Below are positions 45,117 to 57,807 of a stretch of DNA of 64,000 bases, piece after piece; positions within the stretch are counted from its first letter, which is position 1; each line of letters begins with the position of its first letter. The DNA lies in the NCBI RefSeq assembly GCF_000237995.1, contig NC_016605.1:682001-746000 (forward strand). The letters run 5' to 3'. The position numbers and the translations under genes were made by a program. The notes under the pieces are model-generated. The model had not been told where the DNA came from. It was given only the letters and a program-made list of their open reading frames with translations, and did no database searches. This DNA comes from Pediococcus claussenii ATCC BAA-344. GTDB taxonomy: Bacteria > Bacillota > Bacilli > Lactobacillales > Lactobacillaceae.

Positions 45117-47729
45117 ATGCCACAAAAAACAAGCGATACACCAATGATGAAACAGTATTTTGAAATAAAAAAACAATATCCAGATGCATTTCTGTTTTAC
45201 AGGATTGGTGATTTTTATGAACTGTTTTACGATGATGCAGTAAAAGGGTCACAGATTTTAGAACTTACGCTAACGGCTCGTTCTAAAAATGCTGATGATC
45301 CTATTCCAATGTGCGGAGTCCCTTTTCATGCTGCACAGAATTATATAGATATTTTGGTTGAACAGGGTTATAAGGTCGCAATTTGTGAGCAGATGGAAGA
45401 CCCACGTACTGCCAAGGGAATGGTCAAGAGAGAAGTAATTCAATTGGTGACCCCTGGAACTACTACGGATCAAAAAGCAACTGATTCAAAAAATAATAAC
45501 TATTTAACGGTTTTGCATGCAAATGAAGACAACAGTAAGTATGGTTTTGGTTATGTTGATTTAGCAACTGGTGAATTGAAAGTTGCTTTGTTGAGTGATC
45601 TTGAAAGCATTATTAATGAAAGTGTTGGAGTTCAAACTAAAGAAATTGTAATCGATGATCGCATTCCTGAAAACTTTATTGAACGCTTTAAAGAACTTAA
45701 TATTTTGGTTTCGAAGCAAAGCAAAGTCGATGTATCTGCCGAACTTAGTTATCTTTCGCAGGATCTAGGACCACAACTTGAAAAAGAGACGATCGAACAG
45801 CTTCTAATGTACGTGCAAGATACTCAAAAACGTAGTTTATCACATTTGCAAAAGGCGATTGCTTATGAACCTTCATTCTTCTTGAGAATGGATCAAGCAT
45901 CAAAATATAATTTAGAATTAACCACTTTAATTCGTACCGGGAAAAAACAAGGAACGCTTCTGTGGTTATTAGATGCTACTAAAACTGCGATGGGCGGAAG
46001 GCTTTTGAAACAATGGCTGGATCGTCCTTTAATTCAGAAGAAAGCGATAATTGAGAGACAGAACCAAGTTGAGATTCTTGTTAATCATTTTTTTGAAAGA
46101 AGTAGCCTTCAAGATGAATTGGTTAAAGTATATGATTTAGAGAGACTTGCCGGCCGTGTTGCGTTTGGTAATGTTAATGGTCGCGATTTGATTCAGTTAA
46201 AAACTTCGTTACTTCAGGTTCCCAAAATCCAACACGTCCTTGAAGAATTAGCTGAACCTGCGTTTGATGCAATGCTTGAACATTTGGACCCTGTTGAAGA
46301 TATTGCAGATTTAATTAATAATTCAATTAGCGAAGATGCACCGATTTCAGTTACGGATGGAAATTTAATTAAAGATGGATATAACAAGACACTAGACCAG
46401 TACCGTGATGCAATGAGTAACGGACGAAAGTGGATTGCAGATATGCAGGCAACTGAACGTGAAAGAACGGGAATTAAGAATCTAAAAATTGGATTTAATA
46501 AGGTTTTTGGTTATTATATTGAGATTACCAGATCAAATCTCGATTCCGTACCAGAAGGTCGATACGAGCGCAAACAGACCCTTACCAATGCGGAACGATT
46601 TATCACACCTGAACTTAAAGAAAAGGAACGAATTATTCTTGAGGCGGAACAAAAGTCAACTGATTTAGAATATGATTTATTCAGTGCAATTCGGGAAGAA
46701 ATCAAAAAATCAATTGATCGTTTACAGGAGTTAGCAAAAGTAATTTCACGGTTAGATGTTTTGCAAAGCTTTGCCGTCATTAGTGAGCAATACGATTTTG
46801 TAAAACCGACTATTACAGATCAACATGATATTTATATTAAAAATGGACGCCATCCAGTTGTTGAAAAAGTAATGGGTCATCAGAGCTACGTTCCTAATGA
46901 TATTAATATGGGAAAAGATACGGAAATTTTGCTTATTACTGGGCCAAACATGTCTGGTAAAAGTACTTACATGCGTCAACTAGCATTAACTGTTATCATG
47001 GCCCAAATGGGATGTTTTGTTGCGGCAGAATCAGCGACAATCCCAATTTTTGACCAAATTTTTACGCGGATTGGCGCTGCGGACGATTTAATTTCGGGTC
47101 AGAGTACATTTATGGTAGAGATGCAGGAAGCTAATCGTGCTCTACAAAATGGAACTCAAAATAGTTTAGTGTTGTTTGATGAAATTGGTCGGGGAACTGC
47201 CACCTACGATGGAATGGCACTAGCACAATCGATTATTGAATATATTCATCAAAATGTACATGCTAAAACACTATTTTCAACGCATTACCATGAATTAACT
47301 GACTTAGATCAAACTTTAGATCGTCTGAAAAATGTACATGTTGGCGCAGTAGAACAGAATGGTAATTTAGTATTCTTGCATAAGATGGAGGATGGCCCTG
47401 CAGATAAGTCATACGGTATTCATGTCGCAAAATTAGCGGGGATGCCAAATAACCTACTAAAGAGAGCTAATGTGATTTTGCAGGATTTAGAGTCAACCAA
47501 TGATACGGAGCTAAATGTTGAAAAAGAAGTTGAAAAACCAGCAATCATAGACGATGAAGAACAAGAGGGGGATGAGATTGACGAGCAACTAGCGTTATTT
47601 GACACTTCGATTGTTCCCGAAAAGGATAGGGAAGTTGTTTCGCAGATTAAAAAGACTAACTTAATGGATTTAACTCCAATGGATGTAATGAATTTAATGT
47701 ATAAGTGGCAGAAAAAGTTACTAAAGTAA
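45117..47729 (+). CDS. mutS: DNA mismatch repair protein MutS
   Basis: Mismatch-recognition ATPase. The 870-residue product begins [14 protein letters not shown]. It has the mismatch-reading GDFYELF motif (Phe wedge and Glu), Walker [26 protein letters not shown] (Walker B) and the helix-turn-helix C-terminal part ending in a beta-clamp-like and tetramerisation tail. I chose ATG 45117, preceded by aaagagaattcgag; an ATG at 45099 has no ribosome site. mutL follows after ten bases in the same operon. Confidence 0.97.
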   Translation: MPQKTSDTPMMKQYFEIKKQYPDAFLFYRIGDFYELFYDDAVKGSQILELTLTARSKNADDPIPMCGVPFHAAQNYIDILVEQGYKVAICEQMEDPRTAKGMVKREVIQLVTPGTTTDQKATDSKNNNYLTVLHANEDNSKYGFGYVDLATGELKVALLSDLESIINESVGVQTKEIVIDDRIPENFIERFKELNILVSKQSKVDVSAELSYLSQDLGPQLEKETIEQLLMYVQDTQKRSLSHLQKAIAYEPSFFLRMDQASKYNLELTTLIRTGKKQGTLLWLLDATKTAMGGRLLKQWLDRPLIQKKAIIERQNQVEILVNHFFERSSLQDELVKVYDLERLAGRVAFGNVNGRDLIQLKTSLLQVPKIQHVLEELAEPAFDAMLEHLDPVEDIADLINNSISEDAPISVTDGNLIKDGYNKTLDQYRDAMSNGRKWIADMQATERERTGIKNLKIGFNKVFGYYIEITRSNLDSVPEGRYERKQTLTNAERFITPELKEKERIILEAEQKSTDLEYDLFSAIREEIKKSIDRLQELAKVISRLDVLQSFAVISEQYDFVKPTITDQHDIYIKNGRHPVVEKVMGHQSYVPNDINMGKDTEILLITGPNMSGKSTYMRQLALTVIMAQMGCFVAAESATIPIFDQIFTRIGAADDLISGQSTFMVEMQEANRALQNGTQNSLVLFDEIGRGTATYDGMALAQSIIEYIHQNVHAKTLFSTHYHELTDLDQTLDRLKNVHVGAVEQNGNLVFLHKMEDGPADKSYGIHVAKLAGMPNNLLKRANVILQDLESTNDTELNVEKEVEKPAIIDDEEQEGDEIDEQLALFDTSIVPEKDREVVSQIKKTNLMDLTPMDVMNLMYKWQKKLLK

Positions 47730-47739
47730 GGTGATTTAA

Positions 47740-49647
47740 GTGGAAAAGATTCACGAATTAAATGCAATTCTATCAGACCAAATTGCTGCCGGAGAAGTAG
47801 TAGAACGGCCAGCCTCTGTTGTTAAAGAACTAGTCGAAAATGCAATTGATGCAGGAAGCACTAAAATTGATATTTTATTGGAAGAGGCTGGTTTGAAATC
47901 AATTCGGATTATTGATGACGGATCGGGAATTGAGCCAGATGATGTTGAAACAGCTTTTAAAAGGCACGCTACAAGTAAAATTTCCTCAAGAGAAGATCTT
48001 TTTAAGGTTGCTACTCTGGGCTTTCGGGGCGAGGCGCTTCCAAGCATTGCTTCAATTGCGGATGTCACTATGATAACTTCAAACGGAAGTGACGTTGGAA
48101 GTGAGATTCATTTTCGAGGCGGTGACTTGATTGCAAAGGAAAATGCTGAGGTACGTGCCGGAACAGATATAGTTGTTACAGATCTGTTTTTTAATACGCC
48201 AGCGCGGTTGAAATATCTCAAGACACCACAGACGGAACTTGCAAAGATTACTGATATTGTAAATCGTCTCAGTTTAAGTTTTCCGAATATACGATTTAGC
48301 TTGCAGCATGATGGTAAAGAACTATTGAGAACATCTGGACGCGGTGATTTATTACAGGTTATTTCCAATATATATGGCGTTTCAAATGCACGGAAAATGG
48401 TTAAAATTAGCAATTCAAACGTTGATTTTCAGATTGATGGATTTGTGAGTCTTCCCGAATATACGCGGGCAAATCGTAACTATATTTCAATTTTGATTAA
48501 TGGTAGGTATGTACGTGATTTTCAAATTAGTAAGGCAATCGTTGAGGGATATGGATCTAAACTAATGGTCGGACGATATCCAGTAGCTGTTCTAAACATT
48601 AAGATGGACCCTATTTTGGTAGATGTTAATGTCCATCCAACTAAACAAGAAGTACGAGTCAGTGAGATTCAATCGCTAAATAATTTGATTTCAGAAACGG
48701 TCTTTGAGGAGCTTTCAGGGAAGAACTTAATTCCTGATGCTGTAAAAAATCTAACCTCTGACCGTTCTCCAGTTCCACATGTGGAACAAATAAAGCTTGA
48801 CGATACAGCCCAAATTCAATCAAATCTGGTTACAGACAGGGATTCAACTCAAAGTAAAACCGAGGAAAAGAAATCTACGCCGATTATTATTAGTAATCGA
48901 GCGGATTTAGGTAGTTCAATGATTTCGGAATTTCGTGCTAAATATAAAAATGGTAACAGACTTGATCCCATGAAACAGAGTTCTGATGTAGATACTCCCT
49001 CAAATAAATTCGAAAAAGAAGTAGATAAAGAACGACGTTTTCCACGTTTGAGCTATGTTGGTCAGATGCATGGTACTTATTTATTTGCGGAGTCAGATGA
49101 TGGTCTATATATAGTTGACCAACACGCAGCACAAGAACGAATTAATTATGAGTATTACCGAGTTGCCGTTGGTGAAGTTAGTGACGATCAACAGGATATG
49201 TTAGTTCCCATTTATCTCGAGTATCCAACTACTGATTTCATTAAAATAAAGCAAAGACAGAGTGTTCTGGAATCGTGTGGGTTATTTTTAGAAGAATTCG
49301 GACGTAATACCTTTATTGTTAGGCATCATCCAGTATGGTTTAAGGCTGGTCAAGAAGAGGATACGGTTCGCGAAATGGTGGATTATGTTTTAAATGACCC
49401 AGGTATGACGGTTGCAAAGTTTCGTGAAGCAAGCGCCATCATGATGAGTTGTAAAAGAGCGATCAAAGCAAATCATAATTTGGATGATAAGCAAGCTAAG
49501 CAGTTGCTAAAGGACTTAGCAGTAGCAGAAAATCCATTTAATTGTCCACACGGCAGGCCAACTTTGGTGCATTTTTCAACAACTGATATGGAGCGAATGT
49601 TTAAACGTATTCAAGACTCGCACCAAACCGGAATGATGGAAGAATAA
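47740..49647 (+). CDS. mutL: DNA mismatch repair protein MutL
   Basis: A GHKL ATPase and latent nicking endonuclease. The 635-residue product has N-terminal IAAGEVVERPASVVKELVENAIDAG, DDGSGIEPDD and GFRGEALPSI. The C-terminal endonuclease motif DQHAAQERINYE (DQHAx2Ex4E) and CPHGRPT are present, as in bacteria without MutH. A long Ser/Asp-rich linker lies around residues 340-430. It starts at GTG 47740 after aaggtgat. It is cotranscribed with mutS. Confidence 0.97.
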   Translation: MEKIHELNAILSDQIAAGEVVERPASVVKELVENAIDAGSTKIDILLEEAGLKSIRIIDDGSGIEPDDVETAFKRHATSKISSREDLFKVATLGFRGEALPSIASIADVTMITSNGSDVGSEIHFRGGDLIAKENAEVRAGTDIVVTDLFFNTPARLKYLKTPQTELAKITDIVNRLSLSFPNIRFSLQHDGKELLRTSGRGDLLQVISNIYGVSNARKMVKISNSNVDFQIDGFVSLPEYTRANRNYISILINGRYVRDFQISKAIVEGYGSKLMVGRYPVAVLNIKMDPILVDVNVHPTKQEVRVSEIQSLNNLISETVFEELSGKNLIPDAVKNLTSDRSPVPHVEQIKLDDTAQIQSNLVTDRDSTQSKTEEKKSTPIIISNRADLGSSMISEFRAKYKNGNRLDPMKQSSDVDTPSNKFEKEVDKERRFPRLSYVGQMHGTYLFAESDDGLYIVDQHAAQERINYEYYRVAVGEVSDDQQDMLVPIYLEYPTTDFIKIKQRQSVLESCGLFLEEFGRNTFIVRHHPVWFKAGQEEDTVREMVDYVLNDPGMTVAKFREASAIMMSCKRAIKANHNLDDKQAKQLLKDLAVAENPFNCPHGRPTLVHFSTTDMERMFKRIQDSHQTGMMEE

Positions 49648-49654
49648 TGTTATG

Positions 49655-49682
49655 TGATACAATGAATACGAACAAATGTTTT
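49655..49682 (+). promoter_or_regulatory. ruvAB promoter with SOS-like operator
   Basis: The extended -10 TGA-TACAAT (49655-49663) is followed by CGAACaaatGTTTT (49669-49682). The latter differs from the LexA box CGAAC-N4-GTTCG in the last two bases. The operator would cover the start site. ruvAB is SOS-controlled in Bacillus. Confidence 0.6.
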
Positions 49683-49699
49683 GATGGGAGCTTTAATAA

Positions 49700-50284
49700 A
49701 TGTATGATTTTTTAGAAGGAACGGTTGAAGAAGTTTTCCCAGCATATGTGGTATTGAATGTTGCAGGTGTTGGGTATCTAATTTACGTTGCCAATCCGTA
49801 TAAGTTTCAAGTTAACTCTGAACAACGGATTTTTGTATATCAATCGGTTAGTGAATCAGATATTAGTCTATTTGGCTTCAGTAAACGCGATGATAAAGAA
49901 CTATTTTTAAATTTAATAAAAGTTAAGGGTATTGGGCCAAAAAGTGCTCTTGCTATTTTAGCTAACGAAGATCATACGGGGTTAATCAGTGCTATTAATA
50001 ATGATGATGTTAACTATTTAAAGAAATTTCCAAAGATTGGACCCAAGGCAGCACAACAAATCATTTTAGATTTAAAAGGTAAGATTGCGACGTCTAATGC
50101 AGACATTGAGTTGTCGTTAAGCGGTATTAATATGGAATTAGATGATGCGGCAGAGGCTTTATTGGCTCTTGGCTATTCTAACAAAGATGTAAAAAATACC
50201 ATTAAAAAATTGGATAGCGACACTAAGCTGAGTACAACTGATCAATATATAAGTGCCGGATTAAAATTATTAATGAACAGTTAG
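49700..50284 (+). CDS. ruvA: Holliday junction branch migration protein RuvA
   Basis: This protein binds Holliday junctions and loads RuvB. The 194-residue product has domain I ([26 protein letters not shown], residue scale), the paired helix-hairpin-helix motifs [13 protein letters not shown] and [16 protein letters not shown], and a C-terminal domain III that contacts RuvB. ATG 49700 follows gggag. ruvB follows after ten bases. Confidence 0.97.
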   Translation: MYDFLEGTVEEVFPAYVVLNVAGVGYLIYVANPYKFQVNSEQRIFVYQSVSESDISLFGFSKRDDKELFLNLIKVKGIGPKSALAILANEDHTGLISAINNDDVNYLKKFPKIGPKAAQQIILDLKGKIATSNADIELSLSGINMELDDAAEALLALGYSNKDVKNTIKKLDSDTKLSTTDQYISAGLKLLMNS

Positions 50285-50294
50285 GAGGAAGCCT

Positions 50295-51311
50295 ATGAAT
50301 GAAGATGAACGTGTTATTTCTTCCGAGATTCAAGACAACAGTGAAGAATCAGCAGAGAAATCACTACGTCCGCAAACTTTATCTCAGTACATTGGACAAG
50401 ATCAGATTAAACATGAACTAAGTGTATATATTGAAGCAGCTAAGAATCGTAATGAAGCCTTGGACCACGTGCTTTTATATGGCCCTCCTGGATTGGGTAA
50501 AACGACGTTAGCAATGGTGATTGCACGTGAAATGGGAGTTAATATTCGAACAACTAGTGGTCCTGCGATTGAAAAGTCGGGAGATTTAGTGGCACTGTTA
50601 AATGAATTACAGCCGGGTGATATTCTATTTATTGATGAGATTCACCGATTACCTAAAATGGTTGAGGAAATGTTATATTCAGCGATGGAAGATTTCTTCG
50701 TTGACATAGTTGTGGGACAGGGACCAACCGCTCATCCCATTCATTTTCCCTTACCACCGTTTACTTTAATTGGGGCTACAACGAGAGCTGGAGTTTTGTC
50801 TGCACCATTGAGGGATCGCTTTGGAATTGTTGAGCATATGAATTATTATACTGAAAAAGATTTGACAGAAATAGTAAAGCGGTCAGCAGACATTTTTCAG
50901 ACAAACATTAAAGATGAAGGTGCTCACGAGGTAGCTAGCCGTTCGCGTGGTACTCCGAGAATTGCTAATCGCTTGTTAAAACGAATTCGTGATTTTGCAC
51001 AAGTAGAAAATATGAGTTCAATTAATCAGTCGATTGTTGATCGCTCGTTAAAGTTACTTGGAGTTGATGATCGTGGTTTAGACGAGGTTGATAAGAAAGT
51101 TTTAATGACTATGATCGAGTTGTATGGTGGAGGTCCCGTAGGAATAAAAACCATTGCGGCTAATATTGGTGAAGATAGTGAAACTATTTCTGAAATGTAT
51201 GAACCTTATTTGTTACAGATTGGTTTTATCAAACGAACGCCAAGGGGAAGAATGGTAACGGACCGCGCGTATGAGCATTTTGGTATACCAAGTATTGATT
51301 CAAAGGAATAG
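50295..51311 (+). CDS. ruvB: Holliday junction branch migration helicase RuvB
   Basis: AAA+ motor of branch migration. The 338-residue product has [16 protein letters not shown], Walker [10 protein letters not shown], Walker [11 protein letters not shown], sensor [18 protein letters not shown], arginine finger region [13 protein letters not shown] and the C-terminal winged helix ([13 protein letters not shown]). ATG 50295 follows aggaggaag. queA follows after 11 bases, continuing the ruvAB-queA-tgt operon. Confidence 0.98.
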   Translation: MNEDERVISSEIQDNSEESAEKSLRPQTLSQYIGQDQIKHELSVYIEAAKNRNEALDHVLLYGPPGLGKTTLAMVIAREMGVNIRTTSGPAIEKSGDLVALLNELQPGDILFIDEIHRLPKMVEEMLYSAMEDFFVDIVVGQGPTAHPIHFPLPPFTLIGATTRAGVLSAPLRDRFGIVEHMNYYTEKDLTEIVKRSADIFQTNIKDEGAHEVASRSRGTPRIANRLLKRIRDFAQVENMSSINQSIVDRSLKLLGVDDRGLDEVDKKVLMTMIELYGGGPVGIKTIAANIGEDSETISEMYEPYLLQIGFIKRTPRGRMVTDRAYEHFGIPSIDSKE

Positions 51312-51322
51312 GAGTTTTGAAT

Positions 51323-53516
<2,194 letters not shown>

Positions 53517-53525
53517 TCGGGTGGC

Positions 53526-53555
53526 TTAACGATGCTTTTTTTGTTAGAGTATACT
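53526..53555 (+). promoter_or_regulatory. Possible promoter of yajC
   Basis: TTAACG, 18-bp spacer, TATACT, 25 bases before the ATG. Confidence 0.45.
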
Positions 53556-53579
53556 TATAACAATAAATGAGGTGAAAAT

Positions 53580-53996
53580 ATGTTATTAGCTGCAGCAAAT
53601 GGATTTGGTGGAATGAGTACAATTGTTTTCTTTATTTTGATCTTCGGATTAATGTATTTTATGATGATTCGTCCACAAAGAAAACAACAACAGAAACGTC
53701 AAGAAATGATGAATAAACTTAATGTTGGTGATCGAGTGGTTACGATTGGTCGTCTACATGGTGTGGTTGACGCAATTGATGATACTGAAAAAACAGTTAC
53801 ATTGGACTGTGATGGTGTATATTTAGTATTTGATCGTACAGCTATTATGCGAGTTGATCGTGAAGATTCAACTGAAAAAGTTCCAAACCAAGCAAGTGAA
53901 AAGCCAGTAGAAAGTTCCGATGAAGATAAAGATCACCAGGTTGAAGAACAACAAGATGGTGAAACAACTACTAGTGATAACGATTCTGAAAAATAA
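53580..53996 (+). CDS. yajC: Preprotein translocase subunit YajC
   Basis: Small membrane partner of the SecDF complex. The 138-residue product has one N-terminal membrane helix (about residues 13-32, ending YFMMIRPQRKQQQKRQEMM) and the conserved cytosolic LNVGDRVVTIGRLHGVVDAIDD. A poorly conserved, strongly acidic tail (about residues 100-138) is added. ATG 53580 follows gaggtgaaa. A terminator follows. Confidence 0.95.
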   Translation: MLLAAANGFGGMSTIVFFILIFGLMYFMMIRPQRKQQQKRQEMMNKLNVGDRVVTIGRLHGVVDAIDDTEKTVTLDCDGVYLVFDRTAIMRVDREDSTEKVPNQASEKPVESSDEDKDHQVEEQQDGETTTSDNDSEK

Positions 53997-54001
53997 ATAC
54001 T

Positions 54002-54041
54002 AAAAAGTTGACACTTTGGGTACAAAGTTTCAACTTTTTTT
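54002..54041 (+). terminator. Terminator of yajC
   Basis: aaaagttga-actttg / caaagt-ttcaactttt with T7. Confidence 0.9.
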
Positions 54042-54108
54042 GTTAAGGAAGTAGTATCATGTAGGAAGTAATTTTACTTTTAAGAATATGTGAATGGAGA
54101 TTATAGTC

Positions 54109-55599
54109 ATGGAACAGCGTGCTTTATTTATTATCTTTGGTGGAACAGGTGATTTGGCCTATAGAAAGTTGTATCCAGCACTGTTTAGTTTGTATGAGAA
54201 GGGATATTTGAAGGAACATTTTGCTGTAATTGGAACTGCAAGACGTCCCTGGACAGATGACCATTATCATGAGGTAGTTGTAAATTCAATTGATGACGCT
54301 GGACATGATGTGAGTCGAACAAATACAGAAATGGCAAGGAAATTTGCGAGTCATTTTTATTACCAATCACATAATGTTGATGATGCGAACCACTATGTTG
54401 CTTTGAAAGATCTAGCAAATAAGTTGGATGATCAGTATGAATTAAACGGAAATCGAATTTTTTATATGGCAATGGCTCCACAATTTTTTGGAACAATTGC
54501 TGGTCATTTAAAGGACCAAAATTTACTTACTGATAATGGTGGATTTAATCGTTTAATCATTGAGAAACCTTTTGGACGCGACTTTGAAACAGCTAAAGAA
54601 TTAAATGATTCAATTTCAAAAGCCTTTAATGAAGAACAAATTTTCCGAATTGATCATTATTTAGGTAAGGATCCAATTCAATCAATTGCTTCATTACGTT
54701 TCAGTAATCCAATTATTAATGCACTTTGGAATAAAGAACATGTTGATAATATTCAGGTTACTCTAGCAGAATCCTTAGGAGTTGAGGAACGGGCTGGTTA
54801 CTATGAAACAGCTGGAGCAATGCGGGATATGGTGCAAAATCACGTTTTGCAAGTGGTATCATTATTAACAATGAATCGACCGGAAATTTATGATGCTAAG
54901 CATCTACGTGAAAAGAAAGTTGAAGCATTGAATAACATTCAGCAATATACTGAGGAAGAAGCAAAGCAAAACTTTGTCAGAGGACAATACGGAGCAGATG
55001 AAATTGGAAGTCAACTGCCATACCGTGATGAAGAGGGAACTGCTGATGATTCTGAGATTGAAACTTATGTCGCTGGTAAGTTGGTAACTCATAATTCTGG
55101 TCTTGCAGGTGTTCCAATCTACATCAGGACCGGAAAGCGTCTCGCAAAGAAATCTACACAGGTTAATATCATTTTCAAGGGGCTTGATAAGAATATTTTT
55201 TCAGAGCTGACGGGAAAGAAAGAAATTCCTACCAATGTCCTTACCATTCATATTGAGCCTGACCAAGGATACACAATTGAGATGAGTTCTAAGAGTGGCA
55301 ATCAAGGATATGATATTCAACCACATTATTTGCGTTTCCGAATGACGAGTGAAGAAAAAGCTAAGGTTCCAGATGCGTATGAAAAGTTAATCCATGACGC
55401 TCTTAAGGGCGATAAAACTAATTTTGCTCATTGGGATGAAGTTAGTCGTGCCTGGAAGTTAATGGATGTGGTTCGTAAGACATGGGATAATACAGTTCCA
55501 GAATTTCCCAATTATGTGAGTGGTTCAATGGGACCAAAGGCAGCAGATGATTTACTTGAGAGAGATGGACGTAAGTGGGAATTTAATCCACTTAAATAA
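54109..55599 (+). CDS. zwf: Glucose-6-phosphate dehydrogenase
   Basis: First enzyme of the oxidative pentose phosphate (6-phosphogluconate) route. The 496-residue product has the NADP loop FGGTGDLAYRKLYPALF, the catalytic RIDHYLGKDPIQ and substrate-binding YIRTGKRLAKK. I chose ATG 54109, nine bases after atggag; an in-frame ATG at 54094 overlaps that site. It is monocistronic, with a long hairpin terminator. Insertion of zwf between yajC and dinB is found in some Lactobacillaceae. Confidence 0.97.
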   Translation: MEQRALFIIFGGTGDLAYRKLYPALFSLYEKGYLKEHFAVIGTARRPWTDDHYHEVVVNSIDDAGHDVSRTNTEMARKFASHFYYQSHNVDDANHYVALKDLANKLDDQYELNGNRIFYMAMAPQFFGTIAGHLKDQNLLTDNGGFNRLIIEKPFGRDFETAKELNDSISKAFNEEQIFRIDHYLGKDPIQSIASLRFSNPIINALWNKEHVDNIQVTLAESLGVEERAGYYETAGAMRDMVQNHVLQVVSLLTMNRPEIYDAKHLREKKVEALNNIQQYTEEEAKQNFVRGQYGADEIGSQLPYRDEEGTADDSEIETYVAGKLVTHNSGLAGVPIYIRTGKRLAKKSTQVNIIFKGLDKNIFSELTGKKEIPTNVLTIHIEPDQGYTIEMSSKSGNQGYDIQPHYLRFRMTSEEKAKVPDAYEKLIHDALKGDKTNFAHWDEVSRAWKLMDVVRKTWDNTVPEFPNYVSGSMGPKAADDLLERDGRKWEFNPLK

Positions 55600-55607
55600 A
55601 AACATTA

Positions 55608-55668
55608 CAAGAACGACTGATGACGGCAGAAAGATGTTTTTGATGCCATACATTGGTCGTTTTTCTTG
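55608..55668 (+). terminator. Terminator of zwf
   Basis: Long hairpin: aacgactgatg / cattggtcgtt with inner ggca / tgcc, flanked by caag / cttg and containing a T5 run. Confidence 0.8.
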
Positions 55669-55686
55669 ACGGGGAGATGATTAAAA

Positions 55687-56811
55687 ATGGCAAAACAAAT
55701 GGAATTTCCAATGAGAATAGATGATTCTAGAATGATAATTCACGTTGATATGGATGCTTTTTATGCCTCAATCGAAATGAGAGATGAGCCCATATATAAG
55801 ACTAAGCCTTTAATTATTGCTCACGATCCAAGAACTAACGGGGGACACGGGGTAGTAGCAACTGCAAATTACGTTGCTCGTCAGTTTGGCGTGCATTCTG
55901 CAATGTCTGCTTCTGAAGCATTGGAACTATGTCCTGATGCCATTTTTAAGAAACCTGATTTTACAAAATATAGAGAAGTCTCACACCAAATTCATGAGAT
56001 ATTTCATGAATACACTGATGAAATTGAGCCCGTTGCCCTCGATGAAGCATATTTGGATGTAACAAATAATAAAAAAAATATGAGTGATTCTGTTTTAATC
56101 GCCCATGAAATTCAAAAAGAAATCTTTGCAAAAACAAATTTAACTTGTTCAACGGGAATATCCTATAATAAATTTTTGGCAAAACTTGCATCGGAGTATG
56201 AAAAACCAGTCGGGGTAGCAATGGTTTTTCCAGAAGATGTAACTGATTTTTTAAATGATATGCCTATTGAAAGTTTCAGAGGAGTTGGAAAGAAGACAAT
56301 TCCTAAGATGCATGATTTGGGTGTTCACTTTGGACGTGATTTACTATCATTCTCGGAGAGCGATTTGATTCATTATTTTGGGAAATTTGGTTACGTTTTA
56401 TATCGACAGGTTAGAGGAATTGATGATAGACCAGTTGCGTACCAACGAGAGCGTAAGTCGATTGGTAAGGAAGATACCTATATTAACCCACTAACAACTG
56501 ATGAAGAAGTGGAACTACAGTTACGGATTATTGCCCAAAATCTTTTGAAATATGTAACAAATCAACAAAAGCATGGCAAAACAATTGTTTTAAAGCTTCG
56601 TTATACAGATTTTGAAACGATTACAAGACGAATAACTCTTGATGAATTTGTTCCTAATGATGCTGAAACGTATTATTTTTATGCGCGCCAGATTTTTGAT
56701 GATGTTGGTAATTCAAGCCGTGGAATTAGGCTATTGGGTATAACGTTAACAAATTTAACTGATGTTAGTTACCAAGATGTTGTTTTACCGCTTTTTAAAC
56801 GCCAAGATTAA
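55687..56811 (+). CDS. dinB: DNA polymerase IV (Y family)
   Basis: Translesion polymerase. The 374-residue product has [26 protein letters not shown], the catalytic [29 protein letters not shown], the helix-hairpin-helix [12 protein letters not shown] and the little finger domain. It begins at ATG 55687 after ggggagatg. No LexA box is visible upstream. nrnA follows after 42 bases with its own ribosome site. Confidence 0.95.
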   Translation: MAKQMEFPMRIDDSRMIIHVDMDAFYASIEMRDEPIYKTKPLIIAHDPRTNGGHGVVATANYVARQFGVHSAMSASEALELCPDAIFKKPDFTKYREVSHQIHEIFHEYTDEIEPVALDEAYLDVTNNKKNMSDSVLIAHEIQKEIFAKTNLTCSTGISYNKFLAKLASEYEKPVGVAMVFPEDVTDFLNDMPIESFRGVGKKTIPKMHDLGVHFGRDLLSFSESDLIHYFGKFGYVLYRQVRGIDDRPVAYQRERKSIGKEDTYINPLTTDEEVELQLRIIAQNLLKYVTNQQKHGKTIVLKLRYTDFETITRRITLDEFVPNDAETYYFYARQIFDDVGNSSRGIRLLGITLTNLTDVSYQDVVLPLFKRQD

Positions 56812-56853
56812 AATTATGGTAAGCTTATTAAGGAAATTAGGAGTTGAATAATA

Positions 56854-57807
56854 ATGGATATCCAAGAAGAAATTTTTAATCAAATTAAAAAATATAATAG
56901 AATTGTGATACATCGTCATCAGCGACCAGATCCAGATGCAATTGGGTCACAGATGGGCTTGGCAACAATTTTGCGTAATTCTTTTCCACATAAGCAAATC
57001 AAGGCAGTGGGTAAGCAAATTGACGGCCTAAGTTGGTTAGGCAGTATGGATCAGATTGACAATGATTTCTTTGATGATGCACTTGTAATTGTTGTTGACA
57101 CAGCTAATCAGCCGAGAGTGGATGATCGGAGATATATAAATGGTTCAGAGATGGTTAAGATTGATCACCATCCAAATGATGATTCATTTGGTGATTTAGT
57201 TTGGGTTGAAGAATCTGCATCAAGTAGTTCAGAATTAATTTATGATTTCTATGATCGATTTAGTGATCAATTAACCTTTGATAAAGAGGCCGCTCGTTTA
57301 CTATATGCTGGAATCGTTGGTGATACAGGAAGATTCCTGTATCCTGATACCAGCGCACATACACATGAAGTAGTTGCTAAGATGATGCAAACAGGATTTG
57401 ATGTAGTGGGTGTTAACCAAACTTTGGATAGCATTTCAGAACCAGTTGCACGCTTGTCGGCTTACGTTTATGAGAATTTAAACATTGAAAAGAATGGAGC
57501 AGCGCACATTGTTCTTACCAATGATATTTTAGAAAAATTCGAACTAAAAGATGCTGGAACAGCTGGAATTGTTTCTTTACCTGGACGAATTGAAAATGTG
57601 AAGTGTTGGGCAATTTTTGTTGAACAACAGGATCATAGTTATCGTGTAAGACTGCGTTCCAAAGGACCAGTTATCAATGAACTGGCAAAAAAACACGATG
57701 GTGGAGGACACCCACTTGCAAGTGGAGCCAAAGCTGCAAACCAAGCAGAGATTGACGAAATTATATTGCAATTGAGTGAAATTGCTAACCGAAATGAGGA
57801 TAATTAA
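56854..57807 (+). CDS. nrnA: Bifunctional oligoribonuclease/PAP phosphatase NrnA (DHH family)
   Basis: This enzyme degrades nanoRNAs and, in Bacillus, pAp. The 317-residue product has the DHH phosphoesterase motifs IVIHRHQRPDPDAIGSQ, VDTAN, IDHHPNDDSFGD and AGIVGDTGRF. The DHHA1 domain carries HDGGGHPLASGAK. ATG 56854 follows taggagttg. Its stop overlaps the start of cshB by one base, so the two are translationally coupled. A c-di-AMP-related role (GdpP/PgpH) is not suggested: there are no extra domains. Confidence 0.93.
   Translation: MDIQEEIFNQIKKYNRIVIHRHQRPDPDAIGSQMGLATILRNSFPHKQIKAVGKQIDGLSWLGSMDQIDNDFFDDALVIVVDTANQPRVDDRRYINGSEMVKIDHHPNDDSFGDLVWVEESASSSSELIYDFYDRFSDQLTFDKEAARLLYAGIVGDTGRFLYPDTSAHTHEVVAKMMQTGFDVVGVNQTLDSISEPVARLSAYVYENLNIEKNGAAHIVLTNDILEKFELKDAGTAGIVSLPGRIENVKCWAIFVEQQDHSYRVRLRSKGPVINELAKKHDGGGHPLASGAKAANQAEIDEIILQLSEIANRNEDN

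Noticed and set aside
55608-55686. LexA box upstream of dinB
   Set aside because: The gaacgac motif is part of the zwf terminator stem and has no GTTC half-site at the right distance.
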